Below, piece after piece: positions 6,470 to 16,331 of a DNA stretch of 64,000 nucleotides (position 1 is its first letter; every line of letters starts with the position of its first letter). This stretch comes from Halopseudomonas aestusnigri (GTDB lineage: Bacteria; Pseudomonadota; Gammaproteobacteria; Pseudomonadales; Pseudomonadaceae), in contig NZ_NBYK01000001.1 of assembly GCF_002197985.1 (NCBI RefSeq), forward strand, positions 255,023 to 319,022. The letters run 5' to 3'. The notes beneath the pieces were generated by a model that did no database searches, was not told the DNA's origin, and saw only the letters and a list, made by a program, of their open reading frames with translations. Both the position numbers and the translations under genes were made by a program.

Positions 6470-9172
6470 TCAGGGGCCGATGGCAATGGGGCTGCTGTAC
6501 TCCTGGCCGGTCGGCTGGGTACTGCTGAGTGTGTCGATAATGGTCTGCTGCAGACGTTCGCACAGTTGCGGGTCGGACAGCGCCTGGTTGTTGGCGTCGG
6601 TGATGACGAATACGTCGTCCACGCGCTCGCCCAGGGTGACGATCTTGGCGTTCTGCACGCTGATGTCGAAGTCGAGGAAGATGCGGCCCATGCGCGCCAG
6701 CAGGCCGGGCCGGTCCGGTGCGCTCAATTCCAGAATGGTATGCAGGCCGCTCGGGTCGTTGAAAATGGTGACCTCGGGTGCAAAGGCAAAGTGCTTGAGC
6801 TGACGTGGCACGCGGCGCTGGATGATGCTCGGGTAGGCATCCGGGTCGGACAGGGCGTCAACCAGCCCCTGCTTGATCTGGCGGATGCGTTCGGGATTCT
6901 CGCCGATGGAGCCGCCGTCAGAGTCGAGCACGATGTAGGTGTCCAGGCTGAACTGGCTGGTCGAAGTGATGATGCGCGCATCCTGAATGCTCAGGTTGAG
7001 CTGATCCATCGCTGACACTGTCGCCGCAAACAGGTCGTTCTGTTCCGGGGTATAGATGAAGATCTGGGTCGCGCCCTCGAATTCGCGTTGGGCGGTTTCC
7101 TTGATCAGTACCAGTGGGCCGTGGCGGTCGTTGTGCTGAACGATCGCCTCGGTGTGCCAGGCCACATCGCTGGCGGTGTGACGCAGGAAATAGTCCTCAC
7201 CCAGCTCTGACCAGAGATCCTCGGCATCCTCTTCCTCGATGCCGTTGCGCACCAGAATATCGAGCGCGGCCTGCTGGGTCTGGCGGATGTGCTCTTCGCG
7301 ATCCGGCGGATTGTCCAGGCCGCGGCGCAGGGCGCGCTTGGTCTCGGTATACAGCTGGCGCAGCAGGGACGCGCGCCAGGAGTTCCACAGCGTCGGGTTG
7401 GTCGCGTTGATGTCGGCGATGGTCAGCACATAGAGGTAGTCGAGCCGCACCTGATTGCCGACCTTGGTAGCGAAGTCGTGGATCTCCAGTGGGTCGGAGA
7501 TGTCCTTGCGCTGCGCGGTGGTCGACATCAGCAGGTGGTTCTCGACCAGCCAGCTGACCAGGTGAGTATCCCAGGCCGGCAGGTGGTGACGGGTGCAGAA
7601 CTGCTGGGCATCGACTGCGCCGAGTTCCGAATGGTCACCGCCGCGGCCCTTGGCGATATCGTGATACAGCCCCGCCATGTAAAGCAGATCCGGCTTGGGA
7701 AGACGGCAGAAAATCCGCCAGGCCAGCGGATACTTGTCCTGGTATTCGGGGCGGTTCAGTTTGCGCAGGTGCTTGATCAGATTCAGGGTGTGCGCATCGA
7801 CCGTGTATATGTGGAACAGGTCGTGCTGCATCTGGCCGACGATCTTGCCGAATTCCGGCAGGTAGCGGCCGAGGATGCCATAGCGGTTCATTCGGCGCAG
7901 GTTACGGTGGATGCCTTCCTTGCAGCGGAACAGTTCGATAAACAGGCTGGTGTTGCGGATGTCGCTGCGGAAGTCGTCATCAATCAGGTGGCGATGGTCG
8001 CGCAGCAGGCGGATGGTATCGGCGCGCACCCCGCGGATTTCCGGGTGCTGGGCCATCAGCAGGAAGATTTCCAGAATCGCGAACGGGGTACGCTTGAAAA
8101 CATTCGGGTTGGTGACCTCGATGTAGTGGTTGCGTACCTGGAAGCGGCTGTTGAGTGGGCGAATGTCGGCCGCTTCGGCATCACGCAGCAAGATTTCCTC
8201 AAAGTGCTGCATCAGCAGGTCGTTCAGCTCCGACAGGGACATCACCACCCGATAGTACTTCTGCATGAAACGCTCGACCGCCAGCTTGCTGTCGGTGCCC
8301 TCGTAACCGAGCAGCTTGGCCAGGGCGCGCTGGTGATCGAACAGCAGGCGGTCTTCGGCGCGGCCCGACAGGGTATGCAGGGCAAAGCGCACCTTCCAGA
8401 GGAAGGCGCGTCCGGAGTCGAGGATGCGGTACTCGGGCTCGTTCAAAAAGCCCTGCTGGACCAGCTCGCTCAGGTCATTGGTGCCGAAATGGCGCAGGGC
8501 GACCCAGGCGATGGTCTGAATGTCGCGCAGACCACCCGGAGAGCTTTTTACGTTGGGTTCGAGGTTGTACTCGGTGTCGTTGAACTTGGCGTGGCGGGCG
8601 TGCTGCTCAGCGCGCTTGGCGCGGAAGAACTCGGCGTCGGTCCACATGTGGCTGGTATCGATCGCCTGCATCATGTCCTGGCGCAGTGCCTCGTCGCCCG
8701 CCAGGGTGCGCGACTCCATCAGGTTGGTGATGACGGTGATGTCGGCGCGGGCTTCATGCTGGCACTCTTCGATACTGCGCACGCTCTGGCCCACTTCCAG
8801 ACCGATGTCCCAGAGCAGCATCAGGAAGGCTTCGATCGACTCGCGAAAGGGCTCTGCGTCGCCGCGCAGCAGGATAAGAAGGTCGATGTCCGAGTGTGGA
8901 TGAAGCTCGCCGCGGCCGTAGCCGCCAACCGCCAGCAACGCGATACCGGGATCGCTGGCGCAGGGCAGCCTGGCCCACGCCTGCTGCAGGATCTGGTCGG
9001 TAAACCAGGCGCGCTCATGGATCAGCTGGTGAATGTCACGGCCTTCCTCGAAGCGCTGGGCAATCAGCGCGTCGGCCTGGCGAATGGCTTTCTTGAAGGC
9101 CGCAATCGGGCTGCTCTTGAGGGCTAGCTCGGCCTGAAACTGGCCGGGATCGAAAAGCGCGTCATCCATCAT
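6470..9172 (-). CDS. glnD: Bifunctional [PII] uridylyltransferase / uridylyl-removing enzyme
   Basis: GlnD senses glutamine and adds UMP to, or removes it from, PII proteins, thereby controlling glutamine synthetase and NtrBC. The 900-aa protein has the full domain order. The nucleotidyltransferase carries [18 protein letters not shown] (about residues 81-98). An HD domain carries [16 protein letters not shown]. Two C-terminal ACT domains are present, one around [20 protein letters not shown] and one around [20 protein letters not shown]. All key motifs look intact. It is the first gene of the glnD-dapC-reductase-dapD transcript, and map lies upstream on the same strand across a 49-base gap. 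Confidence 0.96.
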   Translation of the reverse strand: MMDDALFDPGQFQAELALKSSPIAAFKKAIRQADALIAQRFEEGRDIHQLIHERAWFTDQILQQAWARLPCASDPGIALLAVGGYGRGELHPHSDIDLLILLRGDAEPFRESIEAFLMLLWDIGLEVGQSVRSIEECQHEARADITVITNLMESRTLAGDEALRQDMMQAIDTSHMWTDAEFFRAKRAEQHARHAKFNDTEYNLEPNVKSSPGGLRDIQTIAWVALRHFGTNDLSELVQQGFLNEPEYRILDSGRAFLWKVRFALHTLSGRAEDRLLFDHQRALAKLLGYEGTDSKLAVERFMQKYYRVVMSLSELNDLLMQHFEEILLRDAEAADIRPLNSRFQVRNHYIEVTNPNVFKRTPFAILEIFLLMAQHPEIRGVRADTIRLLRDHRHLIDDDFRSDIRNTSLFIELFRCKEGIHRNLRRMNRYGILGRYLPEFGKIVGQMQHDLFHIYTVDAHTLNLIKHLRKLNRPEYQDKYPLAWRIFCRLPKPDLLYMAGLYHDIAKGRGGDHSELGAVDAQQFCTRHHLPAWDTHLVSWLVENHLLMSTTAQRKDISDPLEIHDFATKVGNQVRLDYLYVLTIADINATNPTLWNSWRASLLRQLYTETKRALRRGLDNPPDREEHIRQTQQAALDILVRNGIEEEDAEDLWSELGEDYFLRHTASDVAWHTEAIVQHNDRHGPLVLIKETAQREFEGATQIFIYTPEQNDLFAATVSAMDQLNLSIQDARIITSTSQFSLDTYIVLDSDGGSIGENPERIRQIKQGLVDALSDPDAYPSIIQRRVPRQLKHFAFAPEVTIFNDPSGLHTILELSAPDRPGLLARMGRIFLDFDISVQNAKIVTLGERVDDVFVITDANNQALSDPQLCERLQQTIIDTLSSTQPTGQEYSSPIAIGP

Positions 9173-9221
9173 CTCAGTTCCTCGGCAGGTCGGGTTGGCC
9201 GGACAGCGAATCAGTCGCCGG

Positions 9222-10010
9222 TCAGCGGAAGGTCTCTTCGCTGCGCAGGGTCAACACCTCGTACCCGTCGGCCGTTACCAGAATGGTGTGTTCCCATTGT
9301 GCTGACAGCTTGCGGTCCTTGGTGATGGCGGTCCAGTTGTCGCCCAGCAGACGGGTTTCCGCACGGCCCTGGTTGATCATCGGCTCGATGGTAAAGGTCA
9401 TGCCTTCGACCAGCTCCATCCCGGTGCCGGCACGGCCGTAGTGCAGAATCTGCGGCTCTTCGTGGAATACCTTGCCGATACCATGACCGCAGTACTCGCG
9501 CACCACGCTGTAGCGGTTGGCATGGGCGTGTTCCTGAATCACCGCGCCGATGTCACCCAGACGGGCGCCGGGGCGCACTACCGAGATACCCTTATACATG
9601 CATTCCTGGGTAACACGGCTCAGGCGCTCGACCCACTCCGGCACTTCGCCGACCATGAACATCTTGCTGGTGTCGCCGTGGTACCCATCCTTGATGACGG
9701 TAACGTCGATATTCAGCGCATCGCCGTTCTTCAGTGGCTTGTCATTCGGAATGCCGTGGCAGACGACATGGTTGATGGAGGTGCAGATGGATTTGGGGAA
9801 GGGCATGCGGCCCGGAGCACCGCCGTAATTGAGCGGTGCTGGAATAGCGTTCTGGACGTTGACGATGTAGTCGTGGCAGATGGTGTTGAGTTCGTCGGTG
9901 GTGACGCCCGGTTTGACGTACTCGCCGATCATTTCCAGAACCTCTGCCGCGAGGCGGCCGGCAACCCGCATGCCGGCAATGTCTTCAGCGGTCTTGATGG
10001 TAACGGTCAT
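9222..10010 (-). CDS. map: Methionine aminopeptidase, type I
   Basis: Map removes the initiator methionine from nascent proteins. The 262-aa product starts [15 protein letters not shown] at 10010; an upstream in-frame ATG at 10058 would add a poorly conserved 16-residue tail. The metal ligands can be followed in [19 protein letters not shown] (two Asp), [13 protein letters not shown] (His), [10 protein letters not shown] (Glu) and the C-terminal WEHTILVT (Glu). It diverges from rpsB across a 282-base region, the same map/rpsB arrangement as in many gammaproteobacteria. Confidence 0.95.
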   Translation of the reverse strand: MTVTIKTAEDIAGMRVAGRLAAEVLEMIGEYVKPGVTTDELNTICHDYIVNVQNAIPAPLNYGGAPGRMPFPKSICTSINHVVCHGIPNDKPLKNGDALNIDVTVIKDGYHGDTSKMFMVGEVPEWVERLSRVTQECMYKGISVVRPGARLGDIGAVIQEHAHANRYSVVREYCGHGIGKVFHEEPQILHYGRAGTGMELVEGMTFTIEPMINQGRAETRLLGDNWTAITKDRKLSAQWEHTILVTADGYEVLTLRSEETFR

Positions 10011-10123
10011 GGCAGGACTCTCTTGATTGGGCGCCGGCTGGCGACGTTGGAAAAGCAAGGGATTCTATCAGACCTGCGCGCGCCTGTTGAGCCGGCCGTG
10101 CGTCGTCTGCATGACGGCAATGC

Positions 10124-10152
10124 TTTATTCAGGGTGGTCGATATGGTATAAA
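10124..10152 (+). promoter_or_regulatory. Probable rpsB promoter
   Basis: An extended -10 (TGG TATAAA, hexamer 10147-10152) is preceded at exactly 17 bases by a weak -35 (TTTATT, 10124-10129). The bases after the -10 are GCGCCCC, a GC-rich discriminator of the kind found at stringently controlled ribosomal promoters. It would give a leader of about 130 bases before rpsB. Confidence 0.6.
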
Positions 10153-10192
10153 GCGCCCCGCTGAGAAAAGAGTCATCGAGCTCGCTCGGCAT

Positions 10193-10292
10193 TTACCTTA
10201 AAACCGCACACGTATCGACACGGTATCCTGGGTGCCCTTCGGGGTTGGATGCTGGGATGCGTGGAGGCCCAACCCGACTTACTGGAGTTATC
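10193..10292 (+). promoter_or_regulatory. rpsB mRNA leader, candidate S2 autoregulatory element
   Basis: The leader upstream of rpsB contains a stem of GGGTTGG (10242-10248) with CCAACCC (10269-10275), enclosing a purine-rich loop with GGGATGCGTGGAGG. Gammaproteobacterial rpsB leaders are known to bind ribosomal protein S2 and repress the rpsB-tsf operon. The hairpin just before the GGAG ribosome-binding site fits that role. I infer the assignment from position and structure. Confidence 0.5.
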
Positions 10293-11030
10293 ATGACCCA
10301 AGTCTCTATGCGCGACATGCTGAAGGCCGGTGCGCACTTCGGCCACCAGACCCGTTACTGGAACCCGAAAATGGGCAAGTACATTTTCGGCGCTCGCAAC
10401 AAGATTCACATCATCAACCTGGAAAAGACCATGCCGATGTTCCATGAAGCCCTGAGCTTTGTGGAAAAGCAGGCTGCCGGCAAGAACAAGATCCTGTTCG
10501 TCGGCACCAAGCGCGCTGCCAGCAAGATCATTGCTGAAGAAGCATCACGTGCTGGTCAGCCCTATGTTGATCACCGTTGGCTCGGCGGCATGCTGACCAA
10601 CTACAAGACCATCCGTCAGTCCATCAAGCGTCTGCGCGACCTGGAAGCTCAGTCTCAGGACGGCACCTTCGCCAAGCTGACCAAGAAAGAAGCGCTGATG
10701 CGCTCGCGCGATCTGGAAAAACTGGATCGCAGCCTGGGTGGTATCAAGGATATGGGCGGCCTGCCCGATGCCCTGTTCGTCATCGACGTCGAGCACGAGC
10801 GCATTGCCATCACCGAAGCCAACAAGCTGGGTATTCCGGTCATCGGCATCGTTGATACCAACAGCAGCCCGGATGGCGTTGACTTCGTTATCCCGGGTAA
10901 CGACGACGCAATCCGCGCCATCAAGCTGTACGCTGCTGCCATGGCTGACGCAGTAATGCGTGGCAAGGGCAACGCCGGCGCTGCTGACGAGTTCGTCGAA
11001 GAAGCTGCTCCGGAAGCCTCTGAGGGCTGA
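10293..11030 (+). CDS. rpsB: 30S ribosomal protein S2
   Basis: This 245-aa component of the small subunit begins [20 protein letters not shown], a clear S2 signature. Also visible are [26 protein letters not shown], the S2 pattern [16 protein letters not shown] and [25 protein letters not shown] ribosome-binding site lies just ahead of the ATG. It is the first gene of the rpsB-tsf operon, and a terminator-like hairpin separates the two genes. Confidence 0.98.
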   Translation: MTQVSMRDMLKAGAHFGHQTRYWNPKMGKYIFGARNKIHIINLEKTMPMFHEALSFVEKQAAGKNKILFVGTKRAASKIIAEEASRAGQPYVDHRWLGGMLTNYKTIRQSIKRLRDLEAQSQDGTFAKLTKKEALMRSRDLEKLDRSLGGIKDMGGLPDALFVIDVEHERIAITEANKLGIPVIGIVDTNSSPDGVDFVIPGNDDAIRAIKLYAAAMADAVMRGKGNAGAADEFVEEAAPEASEG

Positions 11031-11057
11031 GGTGCATACGGCTGAATTGTTGCCGTA

Positions 11058-11086
11058 GCAAAAAGGGGGCGATGCCCCCTTTTTGC
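11058..11086 (+). terminator. Intrinsic (partial) terminator between rpsB and tsf
   Basis: GCAAAAAGGGGGC (11058-11070) pairs with GCCCCCTTTTTGC (11074-11086) around GAT, leaving a T-run on the plus strand. It lies 30 bases after the rpsB stop and 80 bases before tsf. In other bacteria a comparable element attenuates tsf relative to rpsB. Here partial read-through is an inference. Confidence 0.8.
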
Positions 11087-11168
11087 AATGTGTTTATCGC
11101 AAGATGATTCGTTGCTTCCTGCTGATTATCGGAAGCAGGAACTAATCCAGTTATGTGAGGAAGAATCC

Positions 11169-12038
11169 ATGGCAGAAGTTACTGCAGCACTGGTCAAAGA
11201 ACTGCGCGAGCGTACCGGTCAGGGCATGATGGAGTGCAAAAAGGCTCTGGTTGCCGCTGAAGGTGATATCGAGAAGGCGATTGACGACATGCGCGCTTCC
11301 GGCGCCATCAAGGCAGCCAAAAAAGCAGGCAATATCGCCGCTGAAGGCTCCATCGCCGTCAAGGTTGCTGCCGACAACAAGTCCGCAGTCATCATCGAAG
11401 TCAACTCCCAGACCGACTTTCTGGCTCTGCAGGAAGACTTCAAGGCATTCGTTGCTGCCAGCCTGGACAAGGCGTTTGAAGCTGGTTACACCGACGCTGC
11501 TCCGCTGATCGCTGATCAGGAAGCGGCCCGCGAAGCTCTGGTTGCCAAGACTGGTGAGAACGTCAACATCCGTCGCCTGACCCGCGTTGAAGGTGATGTG
11601 GTTGGTGCTTACCTGCACGGTCACCGCATCGGTGTTGTCGTTACCCTGAATGGCGGTAACGAAGAACTGGCCCGTGACATCGCCATGCACGTTGCTGCCA
11701 GCAACCCGCAGTTCCTGGATGCCTCCCAGGTATCCGAAGAAGCGATCGCCAAAGAGAAGGAAATCTTCCTGGCTCTGAACGCTGACAAGATCGCCGGCAA
11801 GCCGGAAAATATTGTTGAGAACATGGTCAAGGGCCGTATCAACAAGTTTGTTTCCGAAGGCAGCCTGATCGAGCAGCCCTTCGTCAAGGATCCGGACGTC
11901 AAGGTCGGTGAGCTGGCCAAGAAAGCCGGTGCTGAAGTAGTTTCCTTCGTGCGTTTCGAAGTGGGTGAGGGCATCGAGCGTGCCGAGACCGACTTTGCTG
12001 CCGAAGTTGCCGCTCAGCTGGCTGCTGCCAAGCAGTAA
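11169..12038 (+). CDS. tsf: Translation elongation factor Ts
   Basis: EF-Ts is the nucleotide exchange factor that regenerates EF-Tu-GTP. The 289-aa product starts MAEVTAALVKELRERTGQGM, with the N-terminal UBA-like segment and the MMECKKALVAAEGDIEKAID pattern. The core domain has IIEVNSQTDFLAL, including the TDF motif that contacts EF-Tu. The ATG at 11169 has AGGAAG upstream; longer in-frame readings have no comparable site. It is the second gene of the rpsB operon. Confidence 0.98.
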   Translation: MAEVTAALVKELRERTGQGMMECKKALVAAEGDIEKAIDDMRASGAIKAAKKAGNIAAEGSIAVKVAADNKSAVIIEVNSQTDFLALQEDFKAFVAASLDKAFEAGYTDAAPLIADQEAAREALVAKTGENVNIRRLTRVEGDVVGAYLHGHRIGVVVTLNGGNEELARDIAMHVAASNPQFLDASQVSEEAIAKEKEIFLALNADKIAGKPENIVENMVKGRINKFVSEGSLIEQPFVKDPDVKVGELAKKAGAEVVSFVRFEVGEGIERAETDFAAEVAAQLAAAKQ

Positions 12039-12105
12039 TACGCTATAGTGCACGCTGACCGGTGCACCGCCCCCGCCCATCGGTGGGGGTGACAAGGTTG
12101 ATCCG

Positions 12106-12139
12106 AGAGGCTTCCCGCGCAGGCGTGAAGCCTCTTTTT
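12106..12139 (+). terminator. Intrinsic terminator after tsf
   Basis: AGAGGCTTC (12106-12114) pairs with GAAGCCTCT (12127-12135), followed by TTTT. A second, smaller hairpin (CCCCCGCC with GGTGGGGG) lies just upstream near 12070-12090. The 186-base gap before pyrH therefore ends the rpsB-tsf transcript and should hold the start of the pyrH transcript. Confidence 0.85.
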
Positions 12140-12224
12140 CAAGAAATACTGAACAAGTTCGCGCCCCGATGGTCTGGGTGGAACTCGTTGAGTATTTCTC
12201 CCTTCCAGCCCAGGAGACTAAGAC

Positions 12225-12959
12225 ATGGCCCAGGTACCCAGTAGCCGCCAACCCAAATACAAGCGCATTCTTCTCAAGCTCAGCGGCGAGGCGCTGATGG
12301 GAACCGAGGATTTCGGTATTGATCCCAAGGTGCTGGACCGTATGGCGCTGGAAATCGGGCAATTGATTGGTATTGGCGTCCAGGTCGGTCTGGTGATTGG
12401 CGGTGGCAACCTGTTCCGGGGAGCTGCGTTGAGCGCAGCCGGCATGGATCGGGTCACTGGCGACCACATGGGTATGCTGGCGACCGTCATGAATGCGCTG
12501 GCCATGCGCGACTCGCTGGAGCGGTCCAACATCCAGACTCGGGTGATGTCGGCCATCACCATGGAAGGCGTGACCGAGCATTACGACCGCCGCAAGGCAA
12601 TGCGCTACCTCGCTGGTGGTGACGTGGTAATATTCTCCGCCGGCACGGGTAACCCTTTCTTCACCACCGATACGGCGGCCTGTTTGCGCGGTATCGAGGT
12701 CGACGCCGATCTGGTGCTCAAGGCGACCAAGGTGGACGGTGTTTACAACGCCGACCCGATGAAAGACCCGAACGCCGAACGCTTCGAAACACTCAGCTAT
12801 GACCAGGTTCTGGATCTTAAGCTGGAAGTCATGGACCTGACGGCAATCTGCCTGATCCGTGACCACAATATGCCCCTGCGGGTGTTTAACATGAACAAAC
12901 CTGGTGCGTTGCTGAATGCGGTTGTTGGCAGCGCCGAAGGAACACTGATCGAGGGTTGA
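12225..12959 (+). CDS. pyrH: UMP kinase
   Basis: PyrH phosphorylates UMP to UDP and belongs to the amino-acid-kinase fold. The 244-aa protein shows [13 protein letters not shown] at the N terminus, the glycine loop [14 protein letters not shown], a conserved [18 protein letters not shown] segment and [20 protein letters not shown] ribosome-binding site precedes the ATG. It heads the pyrH-frr-uppS-cdsA-dxr-rseP-bamA series, with frr starting 3 bases after its stop. Confidence 0.97.
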   Translation: MAQVPSSRQPKYKRILLKLSGEALMGTEDFGIDPKVLDRMALEIGQLIGIGVQVGLVIGGGNLFRGAALSAAGMDRVTGDHMGMLATVMNALAMRDSLERSNIQTRVMSAITMEGVTEHYDRRKAMRYLAGGDVVIFSAGTGNPFFTTDTAACLRGIEVDADLVLKATKVDGVYNADPMKDPNAERFETLSYDQVLDLKLEVMDLTAICLIRDHNMPLRVFNMNKPGALLNAVVGSAEGTLIEG

Positions 12960-12962
12960 GTA

Positions 12963-13520
12963 ATGATCAACGAAATCAAGCAAGACGCGCAGGAGCGCAT
13001 GAAGAAATCCGTTGAGGCGCTGGAGCACGCGTTCGCCAAGATTCGTACCGGTCGCGCTCACCCGGCTCTGCTGGACAGCATCATGGTCTCCTATTACGGC
13101 TCCGATACGCCGCTGCGTCAGGTTGCCAACGTCATCGTTGAGGATTCGCGGACCCTGGCTCTGAGCGTGTTCGACAAGGGCATGATTCAGGCGGTCGAAA
13201 AGGCGATCATGACCTCTGATCTGGGCCTCAACCCGGCCACCTCCGGCACGACCATTCGTGTACCCATGCCGGCGCTGACCGAGGAGACTCGCAAGGGCTA
13301 CACCAAACAGGCCCGTGCAGAGGCTGAAGGCGGTCGCGTTGCCGTGCGCAACATTCGCCGCGATGCGCTGAGTCAGCTCAAGGATCTGCAGAAAGAGAAG
13401 GCAATCAGCGAAGACGAGGAGCGTCGCGCCGCTGATGAGGTGCAGAAGCTGACCGACAAGTTCATCGCCGAAATCGACAAGGCGCTGGAAGTGAAAGAAA
13501 AGGATCTGATGGCCATCTGA
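12963..13520 (+). CDS. frr: Ribosome recycling factor
   Basis: RRF splits post-termination ribosomes together with EF-G. The 185-aa length is standard. Family patterns include [50 protein letters not shown] and [19 protein letters not shown]. It is tightly packed after pyrH, with 3 bases between the genes. Confidence 0.98.
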   Translation: MINEIKQDAQERMKKSVEALEHAFAKIRTGRAHPALLDSIMVSYYGSDTPLRQVANVIVEDSRTLALSVFDKGMIQAVEKAIMTSDLGLNPATSGTTIRVPMPALTEETRKGYTKQARAEAEGGRVAVRNIRRDALSQLKDLQKEKAISEDEERRAADEVQKLTDKFIAEIDKALEVKEKDLMAI

Positions 13521-13528
13521 GGCTGTCA

Positions 13529-14296
13529 GTGACCGGCTTCCAAATGAACAACAAAAAGCAGGCTGGTAGCCTGGCCGTCGTGCCTCGCCACATTGCCATC
13601 ATCATGGATGGCAACAACCGTTGGGCGCGCAAGCGCCTGATGCCCGGCGTTGCCGGGCACAAGGCAGGTGTCGATGCGGTAAAGGCAATGATTGAGGTCT
13701 GCGTCGAGGAAGGGGTCGAGGTGCTGACCCTGTTTGCCTTCTCCAGCGAAAACTGGCAGCGCCCGGCCGACGAGGTCGGTGCGCTGATGGAGCTGTTCCT
13801 CAGTGCCCTGCGCCGCGAGGTTCGCAAGCTGGGCGAGAATGGTGTGCGCCTGCGCATTATCGGTGATCGCAGCCGGTTTTCCCGCGAGCTTCAGCAGGCA
13901 ATGCTGGAGGCCGAGCAGCAGACTGCCCATTGCAGTCGCCTGACACTGGTCATTGCCGCCAATTACGGTGGCCAGTGGGACATGGCCCAGGCTGCACGAA
14001 GTCTGGCGGAAGAAGCAGTGCGCGGTGAGCGTACGCCGGCATCGATTGACGAGCAGGCGATTGAGGCGCGTCTCAGTACTGCGGGCCTGCCGTTGCCGGA
14101 CCTGTGCATTCGCACTGGCGGTGAGAAGCGCATCAGCAACTTCCTGCTATGGCAGCTGGCCTACGCCGAGCTGTACTTTTCCGATCTTTACTGGCCCGAT
14201 TTCAAGCATGCCGCCCTGCGCGAGGCGATGTGTGATTTTGCGGGTCGTCAACGCCGATTTGGCAAAACCAGCGATCAGATCGCAGCGGAGTCCTGA
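13529..14296 (+). CDS. uppS: Isoprenyl (undecaprenyl diphosphate) synthase
   Basis: UppS extends farnesyl diphosphate in cis with IPP to the C55 lipid carrier used for peptidoglycan and O-antigen. The protein of about 255 aa has the catalytic HIAIIMDGNNRWARKR, FAFSSENWQRP, and the C-terminal LCIRTGGEKRISNFLLWQLA. GTG at 13529 is preferred because GAGG lies 7 bases upstream; ATG 13544 lacks such a site but would also give an intact enzyme. The stop overlaps the cdsA start (TGATG). Confidence 0.95.
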   Translation: MTGFQMNNKKQAGSLAVVPRHIAIIMDGNNRWARKRLMPGVAGHKAGVDAVKAMIEVCVEEGVEVLTLFAFSSENWQRPADEVGALMELFLSALRREVRKLGENGVRLRIIGDRSRFSRELQQAMLEAEQQTAHCSRLTLVIAANYGGQWDMAQAARSLAEEAVRGERTPASIDEQAIEARLSTAGLPLPDLCIRTGGEKRISNFLLWQLAYAELYFSDLYWPDFKHAALREAMCDFAGRQRRFGKTSDQIAAES

Positions 14297-15111
14297 TGCT
14301 CAAGCAACGGGTAATAACAGGCGTCATTCTGGCGCTTATTGCAGTGTCCGGGTTTGTCGGCCTGCAGGGCGCATGGTTTGCGGCGTTTATTGGTGCGGTG
14401 GTCATGCTGGCTGCCTGGGAGTGGATGCGGCTGTGCGGTGAAAGCCGTCAGAGCGGTCGCATTGTCTATGCCGCTACCCTTGGCCTGTTCATGGTCGGTC
14501 TGTATCGCGACGCTCCGGCCATCATCTACTTTGTTGCTCCGGCGCTGGTTTGGTGGGGCATGGCGACGCTGATGATCCTGCGCTATCCCAACGGCGCCGG
14601 TCTGTGGCGCGGAAGTTTTCTGCGTCAACTGTTCGGGTTGCTGATCCTGTTGCCGGCCTGGGCGGGAGTGGTCTGGTTGCGGGCCCAGGAGCACGGGCTG
14701 TGGATGCTTCTGGGGCTTGCGGTACTGGTGTTTGGTGCTGATATCGGCGCCTACTTTTCCGGCAAGGCCTTTGGTCGCACCAAGTTGCTGCCCAATGTCA
14801 GTCCCGGCAAGACTCGTGAAGGCCTGCTCGGCGGCCTGCTGCTGAGTCTGTCGCTGGCACTGGCAGCCATGCTCTATCTGGGCTGGGGGCTGCAGGCGAT
14901 TGTTTTGGGCCTTGTCGGTTCGGCGCTGGTGGTGCTGATATCGGTAGTCGGCGATCTGACTGAAAGCCTGTTCAAGCGCGAGGCCGGCCTCAAGGACAGC
15001 AGTAATCTGTTGCCGGGACATGGTGGCGTGCTGGATCGCATCGATAGTCTGACTGCGGCGATTCCGCTGTACGTTGGGGTCTGGCTGCTGCTCGGGAGCC
15101 GTTTGGCGTGA
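14296..15111 (+). CDS. cdsA: Phosphatidate cytidylyltransferase
   Basis: This integral inner-membrane enzyme makes CDP-diacylglycerol from phosphatidate and CTP for all phospholipids. The 271-aa protein is rich in membrane helices and ends with the family signature, seen as [19 protein letters not shown] followed by [15 protein letters not shown]. The [18 protein letters not shown] segment is also typical. Its start overlaps the uppS stop, and its stop overlaps the dxr GTG. Confidence 0.96.
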   Translation: MLKQRVITGVILALIAVSGFVGLQGAWFAAFIGAVVMLAAWEWMRLCGESRQSGRIVYAATLGLFMVGLYRDAPAIIYFVAPALVWWGMATLMILRYPNGAGLWRGSFLRQLFGLLILLPAWAGVVWLRAQEHGLWMLLGLAVLVFGADIGAYFSGKAFGRTKLLPNVSPGKTREGLLGGLLLSLSLALAAMLYLGWGLQAIVLGLVGSALVVLISVVGDLTESLFKREAGLKDSSNLLPGHGGVLDRIDSLTAAIPLYVGVWLLLGSRLA

Positions 15112-16295
15112 GCCGGCAGCAGGTTACCGTTCTGGGTGCTACCGGGTCGATTGGTGTCAGCACGCTGGACGTGATTGCCCGTCACCCGTCGCGCTATCAG
15201 GTGTTTGCGCTGACCGGTTATAGCCGCATGAGTGTGCTGGCGGCGCAGTGTCGTGCTCATCGCCCGCAGTATGCGGTCGTCGCTGACGAGGTTCAGGCCG
15301 ATGTCCTGCAGGCTGAGCTGCTTGCAGAAGGGCTGCAGACCGAGGTGCTCCATGGTGCCGACGCGTTGGCGCGGGTTGCTGCCGATGATGCAGTGGATGT
15401 GGTGATGGCGGCCATTGTCGGCGCGGCCGGCCTTCGGCCAACCCTGGCCGCAGTCCAGGCGGGCAAGCGGGTATTGCTGGCGAACAAGGAAGCGCTGGTC
15501 ATGTCCGGTGCATTGTTCATGGAAGCCGTGAAGGCCTCCGGCGCACGTTTGCTGCCGATCGACAGCGAGCACAATGCGATTTTTCAGTGCATGCCCGAGC
15601 ATTATTCGGCGGGGCTCGGCAAGGCAGGGGTGCGTCGTATTCTGTTGACGGCTTCGGGCGGGCCGTTTCGTAGCTTTACCTACGAACAGTTACTTCAGGT
15701 AACGCCGGCGCAGGCCTGTGCGCATCCGAACTGGTCGATGGGGCAGAAAATATCGGTGGACTCGGCCAGCATGATGAACAAGGGGCTCGAGTTGATCGAG
15801 GCCTGCTGGCTGTTTGCGGCACATCCGGATCAGGTTGAGGTGGTTGTGCACCCTCAGAGCGTAGTGCATTCGCTGGTCGATTATGTCGACGGGTCCGTGC
15901 TTGCTCAGCTGGGAAACCCGGATATGCGAACGCCCATTGCTCATGCCCTGGCGTGGCCGGAGCGCATTGATTCCGGTGTCAGCGCACTGGACCTGCTGAC
16001 AACCGCACGACTTGATTTTGAAGCCCCGGACCCGGTGCGGTTTCCCTGTCTGCGTCTTGCCCGGGAAGCGGCTCTCGCCGGCGGCACCAGTTGCGCCTTG
16101 CTGAATGCGGCCAACGAGGTGGCGGTCGAAGCCTTTCTGGCAGGGCGCGTTCGCTTTGTGGACATCCCTGTTATCATCGAGGACACATTGAACCGTTTGC
16201 CCAGTGAGGCGGTGCGTGATCTGGAGCATATTCTGCAGGCAGATCGCAGCGCGCGTGAGCACGCCTCGAGCTGGGTAGAGGCAAACGGAAGCTAA
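15108..16295 (+). CDS. dxr: 1-deoxy-D-xylulose 5-phosphate reductoisomerase
   Basis: Dxr (IspC) catalyses the NADPH-dependent second step of the MEP isoprenoid pathway. The 395-aa enzyme begins at a GTG inside the cdsA stop. It shows the NADPH loop [16 protein letters not shown], the [12 protein letters not shown] segment, the metal-binding [15 protein letters not shown], and [10 protein letters not shown] with [20 protein letters not shown]. It is functionally linked to uppS and, further along, ispD. Confidence 0.97.
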   Translation: MSRQQVTVLGATGSIGVSTLDVIARHPSRYQVFALTGYSRMSVLAAQCRAHRPQYAVVADEVQADVLQAELLAEGLQTEVLHGADALARVAADDAVDVVMAAIVGAAGLRPTLAAVQAGKRVLLANKEALVMSGALFMEAVKASGARLLPIDSEHNAIFQCMPEHYSAGLGKAGVRRILLTASGGPFRSFTYEQLLQVTPAQACAHPNWSMGQKISVDSASMMNKGLELIEACWLFAAHPDQVEVVVHPQSVVHSLVDYVDGSVLAQLGNPDMRTPIAHALAWPERIDSGVSALDLLTTARLDFEAPDPVRFPCLRLAREAALAGGTSCALLNAANEVAVEAFLAGRVRFVDIPVIIEDTLNRLPSEAVRDLEHILQADRSAREHASSWVEANGS

Positions 16296-16331
16296 GTTAT
16301 CGGGTGGCTTGTCCGCCCTGTGAGGTACTGA

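Noticed and set aside
7289-9127. 612-codon open frame on the plus strand
   Set aside because: It lies wholly antisense to glnD, whose domains are intact, and its translation has no recognisable motif; long antisense frames are expected at this GC content.
11151-13061. 636-codon minus-strand frame opposite tsf and pyrH
   Set aside because: It crosses two clearly conserved genes, their terminator and an intergenic gap, and resembles no protein family.
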